Below, piece by piece: positions 8,159-14,268 of a DNA stretch of 22,373 nt (within the stretch, counting starts at the first letter, position 1; each line of letters opens with the position of its first letter). The notes beneath the pieces were generated by a model, which did not search any database, was not told the DNA's origin, and saw only the letters and a program-made list of their open reading frames with translations. The position numbers were made by a program, and so were the translations under genes. Source of the DNA: a virus; the IMG/VR virus record IMGVR_UViG_3300021197_001429, positions 1 through 22,373 of that record; one strand, 5' to 3'.

Positions 8159-8174
8159 CGTGAATCCCTTCACG
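8159..8174. other. Intergenic inverted repeat
   Basis: CGTGAA and TTCACG form a perfect 6-bp stem around a 4-nt loop in the 124-nt gap between the 241-aa and 610-aa structural genes. There is no T-run on either strand, so it is not a standard terminator. It could be an RNA processing site or a pause hairpin. On the minus strand the rest of the gap holds the AT-rich element ACTATAAAAT (8103-8112), but that abuts the ribosome binding site and is a doubtful promoter. Confidence 0.4.
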
Positions 8175-8211
8175 TGTCGCTTATAATTAGAAGGCTCACA
8201 GCTAAAAAATC

Positions 8212-8937
8212 TTAACAGATGAAGTATTTATTTGCGCCGTTACAATAAAGCTGCACGGACGCATAGGGCGACTCCAAAACTATCGAATTTTGACCGTCGA
8301 TTGTTTCGGCACCAGAGGCTAAAATTGTGATATTGTTGTTGATAGCATTGCCTCCCTCATCCTTTACCACGTACGTTTGACCATCTAGCATAAGTGACGC
8401 GCTTGGTAGGCGTACACTTATCGGACTATTGGTGGAATCTACACCAATGTAGTAACTTGTAGTCGATGCGGTGATAGTGGAGTTTGTAAACGTCCGTTGT
8501 AATTGGAACCCTCCCGCTAAAGCCAGGCGGTTGTTGTTAAACCTTAGCCCGAAAGAACCTGTTAAGTTTCCGCTATCATTTTTAAACTGAACCGAATAAT
8601 TGGGGCCCGATGGGCTCACATTACTCACGCCCGTTAGTTGACTGCCATCCCCATAGAAAAACGATGCAGAAACGGGTGCGCTAGCGCTCATCCCACCAAC
8701 AATTCCAAGCGAAGAACCATCAAACGTCAGGTTGGTTTCACAATTTAAAGAATTCGCATTGCCGCCTACATTGGTTACAATACCATTATCAGTCGCGTTT
8801 TGTACGCGAGGGACATTAATAATGCTCGCGCCATCGGACGTGCTTAAGTTGCCCGAGAGGATGTTGGTCCCAGCATCAATGCCTGGTCCGAAATATGCCG
8901 GCGCAATTACTGTGCCCGTCAGTGAATTATGAGCCAT
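8212..8937 (-). CDS. Fibre or decoration protein with shared C-terminal domain
   Basis: A 241-aa Ser/Asn/Gly-rich virion-like protein. The N-terminus MAHNSLTGTV resembles that of the 830-aa fibre. The middle segment TNLTFDGSSLGIVGGMSASAPVSASFFYGDGSQLTGV (about 65-105, described by its key boxes LTFDGS and FYGDGSQLT) also has a counterpart there. The C-terminal 70 residues (SVRLPSASLMLDGQTYVVKDEGG...ETIDGQNSIVLES...LYCNGANKYFIC) match the ends of the flanking structural proteins. It looks like a short relative of the large fibre. AGGAGGA lies 9 nt before the ATG at 8937. Confidence 0.85.
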   Translation of the reverse strand: MAHNSLTGTVIAPAYFGPGIDAGTNILSGNLSTSDGASIINVPRVQNATDNGIVTNVGGNANSLNCETNLTFDGSSLGIVGGMSASAPVSASFFYGDGSQLTGVSNVSPSGPNYSVQFKNDSGNLTGSFGLRFNNNRLALAGGFQLQRTFTNSTITASTTSYYIGVDSTNSPISVRLPSASLMLDGQTYVVKDEGGNAINNNITILASGAETIDGQNSIVLESPYASVQLYCNGANKYFIC

Positions 8938-8960
8938 TTACCAGTTCCTCCTAAAACTAA

Positions 8961-9713
8961 TTAGAAGACAAACCAGTTGCTTCCATCCGAATACAAGTTA
9001 ATTGCCGGCATATTGCCAGTTAGCTGGTAATATGAAGAGCCGTCGATGGTATCTCCACCACCGGATCCAGATATTGTTAATTTATCACCTATTGGTCGAC
9101 CAGAAATCTGATCTTTAACCACAAGCACAGTACCCGCACCAACAACACTTGGTGCTAATAAACGTAAACCTGTCTTACCAGTACCAGCACCGGCGGTAAA
9201 TCCGTAAATGAGCGCTTGGTTATCAGTTTTGCTAGCTCCAATCATCGTCGCAAAAGATGCAGTCGTATCCGTAGTGATGGCTTGATATCTGCCTTGAAGT
9301 GAGCGAACATACACTCTTCTATTCTTTGCAGATGCGCTTAAAATTGGTTCTGTGCCTGTGTTCCAAGCTGCTCCGACTGCACCCGATACAACGTTCAAAC
9401 TACCAGTTCGAAGATGGATGTCGGGAGCGTCATTACCAAAAATGGTTGAGCCGGACATAATTTCTGTATCAATGATCTTGTAAGAGCTAGCTGTGATAGC
9501 CCCCTTCACAATAAGGACACCCGACATAACAAGCGTTCTTGCTTGATAATAGGGGCTTCCGCCCGCGGGATAAGACGCAGTATAATACATAAGCGATTGC
9601 GAACCTGTCTGATTCGATCCGCTTGTATGAAACTGTATAGAACCAGTAGGTCCCGTGGCTGATGCGCCACCGGTGCTAGCAGTACAGTTTATATATGCCC
9701 ATCCGGTAGCCAT
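8961..9713 (-). CDS. Fibre or decoration protein with shared C-terminal domain
   Basis: A 250-aa protein rich in Gly, Ser, Thr and Ala, with no signal peptide. The N-terminal half is beta-rich and unrecognised. The C-terminal 75 residues (LRLLAPSVVGAGTVLVVKDQ...DTIDGSSYYQL...INLYSDGSNWFVF) belong to the same domain as the ends of the proteins at 6255-8087 and 8212-8937. The start ATG shares one base with the stop of the upstream gene (TAATG), implying translational coupling. Likely an exposed virion protein; the family is not named. Confidence 0.83.
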   Translation of the reverse strand: MATGWAYINCTASTGGASATGPTGSIQFHTSGSNQTGSQSLMYYTASYPAGGSPYYQARTLVMSGVLIVKGAITASSYKIIDTEIMSGSTIFGNDAPDIHLRTGSLNVVSGAVGAAWNTGTEPILSASAKNRRVYVRSLQGRYQAITTDTTASFATMIGASKTDNQALIYGFTAGAGTGKTGLRLLAPSVVGAGTVLVVKDQISGRPIGDKLTISGSGGGDTIDGSSYYQLTGNMPAINLYSDGSNWFVF

Positions 9714-10129
9714 TATCCAACTCCAGCAGAACCTGACCAGTTCGGACCGAGGCGTCCTGCTGTCTTTTTACGGTCAATACATGTGAGACCAGCAACAACG
9801 TCAACGGCGGAGGCGCCGGCGTCACCATAAATCCAAATTCCGGAGACCTTCATATGATAAATGTCGGACTTTCCGAAACCAGTTACGCTTCCCGAATTGG
9901 GCACCACAAAGTGATTAGACCCAGAAACTCCCACCGCCGAAAAACCAACCTTGACAGGGTTAGCTCCGCGGTTGATCACTTGAAACCATGTGCTAACCAT
10001 TGGAAATGCTATCTCTGCTGCCGAGCCGGCAGTATGCGTGCTAGCGTAGGGGCGGCCGCTTACTTGATATGAGCCAACGTTGTTGAGTCCAACTTCCGGT
10101 ACTCTGATTGGTGCTAATCCTTTTGCCAT
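9713..10129 (-). CDS. Small virion-like protein
   Basis: A 138-aa protein, beta-rich, ending in a Gly/Ser-rich tail (GPNWSGSAGVG). Notable boxes are YQVSGRPYAS, FPMVSTWFQVINRGANPVKVGFS and VDVVAGLTCID. The composition (Gly, Ser, Val, Ala) and the presence of a GANPVKVGFSAVGV strand pattern resemble small capsid or fibre decoration proteins of T4-like phages from the sea, but I do not recognise a named family. The start at 10129 has GAGGAT about 8 nt upstream and a promoter-like element at 10162-10171. It is coupled to the next gene by a TAATG overlap. Confidence 0.83.
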   Translation of the reverse strand: MAKGLAPIRVPEVGLNNVGSYQVSGRPYASTHTAGSAAEIAFPMVSTWFQVINRGANPVKVGFSAVGVSGSNHFVVPNSGSVTGFGKSDIYHMKVSGIWIYGDAGASAVDVVAGLTCIDRKKTAGRLGPNWSGSAGVG

Positions 10130-10161
10130 GTTTTAAATCCTCTGAAATTTGTTGTATTCAT

Positions 10162-10171
10162 TATAAATAGT
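10162..10171 (-). promoter_or_regulatory. Candidate late promoter element (ACTATTTATA)
   Basis: The minus strand reads ACTATTTATA 33-42 nt upstream of the ATG at 10129, filling the gap after the bS21-like gene. It is the best copy of the recurring element. The plus strand holds an exact TATAAATA at 10162-10169 facing the opposite way. Confidence 0.45.
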
Positions 10172-10416
10172 CACTTATTTGTTCTATTGCGCCTTTCTTT
10201 GGCACGTTCTCGTTTTCTTTCTTCACGGGCGCGCTGTCTTCGGGCGCGCTCACTCTTCTCTCGCTTGGCGACGGAAGGTTTCGTATAGTGCTTTCGGTCG
10301 CGCATTTCCTCAATTAGACGCTCGCGCTTTGTTTTTTTGATAAATTTTCTTATCATTTTTTCGTGGTTGCCGCGGCACTCGCGAGCAGTCACTTTAAAAT
10401 TGTATTTTTTAGCCAT
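10171..10416 (-). CDS. rpsU-like: bS21-like ribosomal protein
   Basis: An 81-aa, extremely basic protein. The core MIRKFIKKTKRERLIEEMRDRKHYTKPS (residues 21-48, boxes RKF..K..RE.LIEE.R.R..Y.KPS), followed by an Arg/Lys-rich tail (KREKSERARRQRAREERKR), fits the bS21 pattern of FKR...K.G.L.E.R.R..YEKP then KR..K...ARR. In bacteria bS21 joins the 30S subunit near the anti-Shine-Dalgarno end and aids initiation. Phage-encoded bS21 is known from pelagiphages and uncultured viruses. The ATG at 10416 (AGGAA 7 nt upstream) is preferred to the TTG just before it. It sits inside the virion operon, 8 nt after the preceding gene. The alternative is a generic basic nucleic-acid-binding protein, but the KPS box and spacing favour bS21. 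Confidence 0.75.
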   Translation of the reverse strand: MAKKYNFKVTARECRGNHEKMIRKFIKKTKRERLIEEMRDRKHYTKPSVAKREKSERARRQRAREERKRERAKERRNRTNK

Positions 10417-10424
10417 CAATATTC

Positions 10425-10829
10425 CTACTTCATTGCCTTCCAGACAGCGCTAGCGCCACCCACAAGAGAGCTAATGTCGACGCCAGCATCTCTAGAACTA
10501 CCCATGTCTGGGGTTCCAGGGGCTGGCGCGCCGGCATCCATTGGAGTGGTGCCTTCGAACAGATTCACTCCGTTATAACTATCGTTACCGATCGCATCCA
10601 TCATTTTTTTGCGCTGCTCAGACATACGCTTGTTGGTTTCTTTGGTTTTGTTTTCTCTAAATGGTTTGTCTTCAAATGACCTTGGCCGGGCCTCAGTCAC
10701 CATATTACCCTGCATTCCTTTTGCCACCTCAGAGACCACACTTGATAAAAGCCCTTCCTCAATAAGGACCTCGTGAATGCATTCCTTGACAAGTGGCTTG
10801 ATTAATTGTTTTAAGTCTGTTTTTTTCAT
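10425..10829 (-). CDS. Hypothetical protein with amphipathic N-terminal leader
   Basis: A 134-aa protein of unknown function. It begins with a helix MKKTDLKQLIKPLVKECIHEVLIEEG, of the same style as the MKI.K..LK.II.EE leaders at 19812-20129 and 21468-22151. The middle is charged (about 45-75, Lys/Glu/Arg) and the end is Gly/Ala/Pro-rich. The start overlaps the stop of the 479-aa gene by four bases (ATGA), so the two are probably translationally coupled. Possible head core or internal protein by context; this is not shown by any recognised domain. Confidence 0.8.
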   Translation of the reverse strand: MKKTDLKQLIKPLVKECIHEVLIEEGLLSSVVSEVAKGMQGNMVTEARPRSFEDKPFRENKTKETNKRMSEQRKKMMDAIGNDSYNGVNLFEGTTPMDAGAPAPGTPDMGSSRDAGVDISSLVGGASAVWKAMK

Positions 10830-12265
10830 TTTATTCCTGCGAGCGCTTTCCAGCGGCCGATTGTTTTAGATTCATTAAGTTTGTTTTCTGCCGCTCTCCT
10901 CTGGGTGGGTTCGGCGGGATTTTGTGTAGCTGGTGGTGGGCTCTTTGTTGACAAGTCTACTACTTCTGCGTCTTGATCGCTCACCATTTTGGTGCGTACA
11001 TTACGCATAAGAACATTTAGTAGAGCGCGCGCCTGCTTTTTCATAAATATTTTAGACATCCTTTCGATCTTCTCTGCTTTCTTTGGATCTTTTCTACTTA
11101 AATTCTTAAATTGCAGCAGGATCCTCTCTTTGTTCTTTTTCAGATATCCATCATCTGCTATCTTCTCTACTGGGTTGTTCGAAGTTTTCTTTTCACTTAA
11201 AACATACTCTGGTAAATATGGACCAATAAAGTTTACAAAAGCGTCTAAGTCTGATTTGAAATTAACATTTGCTCCTTTATTTCTATTAACGCTGTTCCAG
11301 CTGCCTTTTAATTTATCGAGTTGTTGAAAATCATCTGCCAAATAAAACACTTTTCGGTCTTGAGGTTTGGCCGCGGTCGGCTCGGAGGTGCTTGGAACCT
11401 CTTCGGCGCCGGTGGGATCGTAAGTATCGGAACCTGCAAATCCAGATTTACTCCAGGGACCGTCGGCGTCGGCGTCTGGAAAAAAGCGGCTCCTTTCCCA
11501 AGTGCCGGCATCTGGGACTTCCTTAGTATCTGGGATTTCCTCAGCATCTGGGACTTCCTCGACATCTACCGGGGTGCGCTCGCGAGGCGCGGTTTTCTTT
11601 GGAGTGCGATCTTCCGGAGTGTCCCAATCATGTGGCACCTCCCATGGTTTAGGCTTTTCCTTTTCTGGTGTCGGTGTAGGCTCTGGTGCCTTACCAAACC
11701 AGTCGGGTATCTGATCGCCGTCTTTACCAAAAAAGCCACCGCGTGCTAAAATCTTATGTAAGTGCGCTTTGGTCTTTGCGTTGGTCAATGCACCATTAAA
11801 AAGTTTAGTCAGATTGGGATACTTAGCTAAGTCACCCAGCTTAGGCATACGGCCGGGGGGTAAAATAACCGATGCCTTGTGAATAGCTTGTTCTTCAATC
11901 GTATAGTTGTTCCCTTGGGGATCGGTGAGGAGCGCCTCCAATTCATCATAAAGTATCTTCGGAGCGATGCCAAGATTTAAAGCTTTATTGATATCGCCAA
12001 GCGCTTTTGACAACGCAACAACATCGTCTGCATTGTAAGTTACTTGTTCTTCTTGTTCACCTGGGGTGCCTGCTCTTAATCTCTTAAGGTAGCCGCCTTC
12101 ATCATGTGACAAGCCATACTTACCACCAGATTTTGCCTTGGCTCCACTAAAGAATTCATCTAATGGCACCTCTGTCTGTGACTTAGGTGCAACACTTTCA
12201 TTGAGAAAACTCTTCCAAGCATCGCTTTGGCGTTTGGCGCCCTTAAAGCTACTCCAATCACTCAC
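10826..12265 (-). CDS. Pro/Glu-rich protein with shared terminal tags
   Basis: A 479-aa protein of unknown family following the prohead protease gene. N-terminal boxes are MSDWSSFKG and DAWKSFLNES (about 15-24). The middle (about 195-305) is low-complexity and rich in Pro, Glu, Asp and Thr, including three copies of a 6-aa unit (EVPDAE, EIPDTK, EVPDAG). The last 180 residues are Lys/Arg-rich and likely helical, ending LNESKTIGRWKALAGIK. The LAGIK end is shared with the scaffold protein. The LNE/S boxes resemble gp21-type cleavage sites. The gene overlaps the protease gene by 8 nt and the next gene by 4 nt. A head-core or scaffold-associated role is inferred from position and tags. Confidence 0.82.
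   Translation of the reverse strand: MSDWSSFKGAKRQSDAWKSFLNESVAPKSQTEVPLDEFFSGAKAKSGGKYGLSHDEGGYLKRLRAGTPGEQEEQVTYNADDVVALSKALGDINKALNLGIAPKILYDELEALLTDPQGNNYTIEEQAIHKASVILPPGRMPKLGDLAKYPNLTKLFNGALTNAKTKAHLHKILARGGFFGKDGDQIPDWFGKAPEPTPTPEKEKPKPWEVPHDWDTPEDRTPKKTAPRERTPVDVEEVPDAEEIPDTKEVPDAGTWERSRFFPDADADGPWSKSGFAGSDTYDPTGAEEVPSTSEPTAAKPQDRKVFYLADDFQQLDKLKGSWNSVNRNKGANVNFKSDLDAFVNFIGPYLPEYVLSEKKTSNNPVEKIADDGYLKKNKERILLQFKNLSRKDPKKAEKIERMSKIFMKKQARALLNVLMRNVRTKMVSDQDAEVVDLSTKSPPPATQNPAEPTQRRAAENKLNESKTIGRWKALAGIK
11510..11563 (-). repeat. Three 18-bp tandem repeats
   Basis: On the plus strand units beginning ATCTGGGA(C/T)TTCCT recur at 11510, 11528 and 11546, each 18 bp. They encode three copies of (D/E)(V/I)P-D-type hexapeptides in the disordered Pro/Glu-rich region of the 479-aa protein. 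Such in-frame units can expand or contract by slippage. Confidence 0.88.
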
Positions 12266-12863
12266 CGTCTAGTACCTCATTTAACAATCTATTGATTCTA
12301 TCGGCCTTTGTGAAGACTTTATTAGTAAAATCCTTTGCTTCTTGCATCATAAATGCGCCAGGAGTTGACGGCTCGGAAACAAAATCAAAACAAATCAACT
12401 GAAAGTCATCTTCGACGACAGTGTTTCCTTGAGATTCTGTAACTGATCCCATACCTCGTGAGGAAATACCAATACTAACTCCTGACTGCACAAGAGTTTT
12501 TAGCACTTGACCAGACGGCGTATCTAATACTTTGGCTTTACCCATAACATTCTTACCGTCCCACCAAACCTTTGTCATCATGTGGGAAGCATTCTTGAGA
12601 TTGATCACGGAATCTTCTGGGTGATCTAGCTCGCCTAGGGCGCGCCGATCAGTGACAAGCTTTTCATAATTTTTCATCTCACGCATTAAAACGTTATAAG
12701 GATATACTCGGCCATTTCCGTTAACCGTATCTGCTTTTTGAATAATGCCAGTTAAAAACATGCCGCCGGCGGCGACAAAGGCTTTTTCTTCTTCTGTTAG
12801 CAGATCTTGGCAAACTCCGCCATCGCAGAGTTCATAATATTCTCTTAATAGCTTCTGACCCAT
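12258..12863 (-). CDS. 21: Prohead maturation protease, T4 gp21 type
   Basis: A 201-aa serine protease that matures the prohead by cutting scaffold, core proteins and the capsid N-terminus after I/L-x-E. Family boxes in order: GGMFLTGIIQKADTVNGNGRVYP (34-55, like T4's GIFLQAEVVNRNKRLYP), the histidine box ALGELDHP (His81), the substrate-strand region MMTKVWWDGKNVMGKAKVL, and the serine box GISSRGMGS (Ser134/Ser135). The length is close to T4 gp21 (212 aa). The N-terminus LLREYYELCDGG differs and may be a propeptide. The start at 12863 has AAAGGAT about 10 nt upstream. It overlaps the 479-aa gene by 8 nt. Confidence 0.95.
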   Translation of the reverse strand: MGQKLLREYYELCDGGVCQDLLTEEEKAFVAAGGMFLTGIIQKADTVNGNGRVYPYNVLMREMKNYEKLVTDRRALGELDHPEDSVINLKNASHMMTKVWWDGKNVMGKAKVLDTPSGQVLKTLVQSGVSIGISSRGMGSVTESQGNTVVEDDFQLICFDFVSEPSTPGAFMMQEAKDFTNKVFTKADRINRLLNEVLDGE

Positions 12864-12908
12864 AGCTAAGATCCTTTGCAGCAGCGTCTAACTGGCTGCA
12901 GCATCCAC

Positions 12909-13232
12909 TTATTTGTCCACGTATTTGTGTTCATGTTTAACTCCGTTGTCTCCAAAGACCATGTTTAATATATAGGATGTTCCTGAAGATAACCATCCCA
13001 GCAGGAAAAAGTTAAACACAGAAACGTCAAAACTAAATAGTTCCGTAAATGGAGAAAGCAGCATCAAAAACCAACCCACATGGAAACCCATGCACATAGG
13101 GCAGTGAAAGACTTTGCCATAACCGCCTCCAGCTTCCTTTGGGGGGCGTAATTTTTGTAAAGCGGGCAGATCGCTATATACTAAAATTTGAGTGAGCCCG
13201 TAGGCGCACAGTATAAAAGTTAGTAGTTCCAT
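12909..13232 (-). CDS. Membrane protein with CPMCMGF motif (DUF1360-like)
   Basis: A 107-aa integral membrane protein. Predicted hydrophobic segments are about 1-20, 50-66 and 70-92. The box FHCPMCMGFHVGWF (42-55) is the hallmark of the DUF1360 type of small membrane proteins, whose function is unknown; two Cys spaced CxxC could bind metal or form a redox pair. A basic stretch follows the first helix. AGGAGA lies 7 nt before the ATG at 13232. Its placement in the head operon, directly before the protease gene, is unexpected for a membrane protein. A lysis-accessory or entry-blocking role is possible but not supported by the sequence. Confidence 0.8.
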   Translation of the reverse strand: MELLTFILCAYGLTQILVYSDLPALQKLRPPKEAGGGYGKVFHCPMCMGFHVGWFLMLLSPFTELFSFDVSVFNFFLLGWLSSGTSYILNMVFGDNGVKHEHKYVDK

Positions 13233-13240
13233 TTATTCTC

Positions 13241-13840
13241 CTATAAACCTTGTCCGGCGCCGGCGAGCGCAGTTGTTAAGCAGGTGAGAGATAACTCATC
13301 TACGCATGCTGAAGCGCCGCCGGCGGCTAAAACGGCCGTGAGCGCCAGCCTTAGTGGGGTGCCGCCTTTGTCAATGGTATTTTTAATAACTGGGATATTC
13401 AGTAAGTTTCCATTAGCTAAAGTGTTAACAAAGTTAAATTCTGCCGCATCTTCCATTTGTTTAATTTCCGCTTTGGCCTCATCATAAAGTTGTCTTTGTT
13501 CTGGCGTAAAGTCTTTTAATTTAACGTCAGTGAGGCCGGCCAATTCTTTAATTTTCCTAATTCTTTGCTGGCGTGCTTTTCGCTGCATGCGTCCTTTGCG
13601 GGCTGCCGAACCTTCGCCAAGCTGATCTCCAATTTCTTGGGCTGTCTCTTGCGTTTCGGTGTCAGCGTCTTCAACAGCATCAGCTAAAGCCATAATTGTT
13701 TTTAAAAGCTCCTCAACAGCCCCTATTTGTTGATCAGTAGGCGGGGTTACCTCGCCTGCAGCGGTCGGCTCTTCAGTGGCATCACCACCAAGTTCGGCTT
13801 CATCAAGAAACTTATTCCAATTTTCAATTAAACGTTTCAT
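13241..13840 (-). CDS. Leader-bearing putative head core or internal protein
   Basis: A 199-aa protein of unknown family. It begins MKRLIENWNKFLDEAELGGD. The first 11 residues are identical to the start of the upstream gene product, and FLDE/AELGGD closely resembles the T4 gp23 cleavage site FLTE/AEIGGD. The rest holds an acidic helical part (about 40-75), a basic cluster (RKGRMQRKARQQRIRKIKELAGL, about 81-103) and a hydrophobic Ala/Gly-rich C-terminal third with two Cys. I chose the ATG at 13840 over an upstream start at 13909 because the leader begins there and it follows the previous stop by 4 nt. AGGAA lies 12 nt upstream, rather far. A processed head protein is the leading idea. Confidence 0.8.
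   Translation of the reverse strand: MKRLIENWNKFLDEAELGGDATEEPTAAGEVTPPTDQQIGAVEELLKTIMALADAVEDADTETQETAQEIGDQLGEGSAARKGRMQRKARQQRIRKIKELAGLTDVKLKDFTPEQRQLYDEAKAEIKQMEDAAEFNFVNTLANGNLLNIPVIKNTIDKGGTPLRLALTAVLAAGGASACVDELSLTCLTTALAGAGQGL
13808..13840 (-). repeat. 33-bp perfect direct repeat, copy 1 (leader coding)
   Basis: These 33 bp are identical to 14235-14267 and encode the MKRLIENWNKF leader at the start of the 199-aa protein. Identity includes all synonymous positions and ends exactly at the ATG on one side. Confidence 0.97.
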
Positions 13841-13844
13841 CGTA

Positions 13845-14267
13845 TTACATAGTTCCTGTTGCCTGGATATACCTGGCTCCACTCCAGTTAGAAGGTGCAC
13901 CTGATGCATTTAAATATTGAATATTGTTAATAGAACCACCATCAGTTGCTCTGTCAAAGGAAGTTTTTACTTGAGAATTTGCAGCATTTCTTGCCGTACC
14001 TTCATTGCTCATATTTTTAAGCATGCTTATGTCAACAGTATATGATACAGAGCCATCTGAATTTTTAACAAGCGTATTAACATTAACCTCGGCGTCAACT
14101 TGTTGTGTTGTTTGAGCCCCAGAAGAGGTGTCTGTATTGTTTTGCTGTGTGTTTGGTTTTACTCCGCCACCCATTGCCAATGCTGTCGCTAATGCCGCTG
14201 TTCCAACGCCTTCTTCTATATCGTCTTCATTTATAAACTTATTCCAATTTTCAATTAAACGTTTCAT
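13845..14267 (-). CDS. Leader-bearing putative head core or internal protein
   Basis: A 140-aa protein beginning MKRLIENWNKFINEDDIEEG, with the same 11-residue start as the next gene. FINE/D fits the gp21 I/L-x-E cleavage rule. After an Ala/Gly-rich segment (GTAALATALAMGGG) it is Asn, Thr, Ser and Gln-rich, with beta-prone strands (AEVNVNTLVKNSDGSVSYTVDISML). No named family is recognised. The ATG at 14267 follows the previous stop by only 1 nt, with no obvious strong Shine-Dalgarno, so re-initiation is likely. The four-nt gap to the next ATG makes this a tandem pair with the 199-aa gene. Confidence 0.8.
   Translation of the reverse strand: MKRLIENWNKFINEDDIEEGVGTAALATALAMGGGVKPNTQQNNTDTSSGAQTTQQVDAEVNVNTLVKNSDGSVSYTVDISMLKNMSNEGTARNAANSQVKTSFDRATDGGSINNIQYLNASGAPSNWSGARYIQATGTM
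14235..14267 (-). repeat. 33-bp perfect direct repeat, copy 2 (leader coding)
   Basis: Partner of 13808-13840, 427 bp away, encoding the same leader in the 140-aa protein. The flanking sequence differs on both sides immediately outside the 33 bp. Confidence 0.97.
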
Positions 14268-14268
14268 T

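Noticed and set aside
12878-12900. Hairpin (TGCAGC/GCTGCA) before the protease gene
   Set aside because: The stem is 5-6 bp with a 9-11 nt loop and no T-run. It could affect protease translation but the evidence is thin.
13241-13909. Upstream start for the 199-aa protein (222 aa)
   Set aside because: It would overlap the preceding gene and place the MKRLIENWNKF leader at residue 24, whereas the identical leader starts the neighbouring protein.
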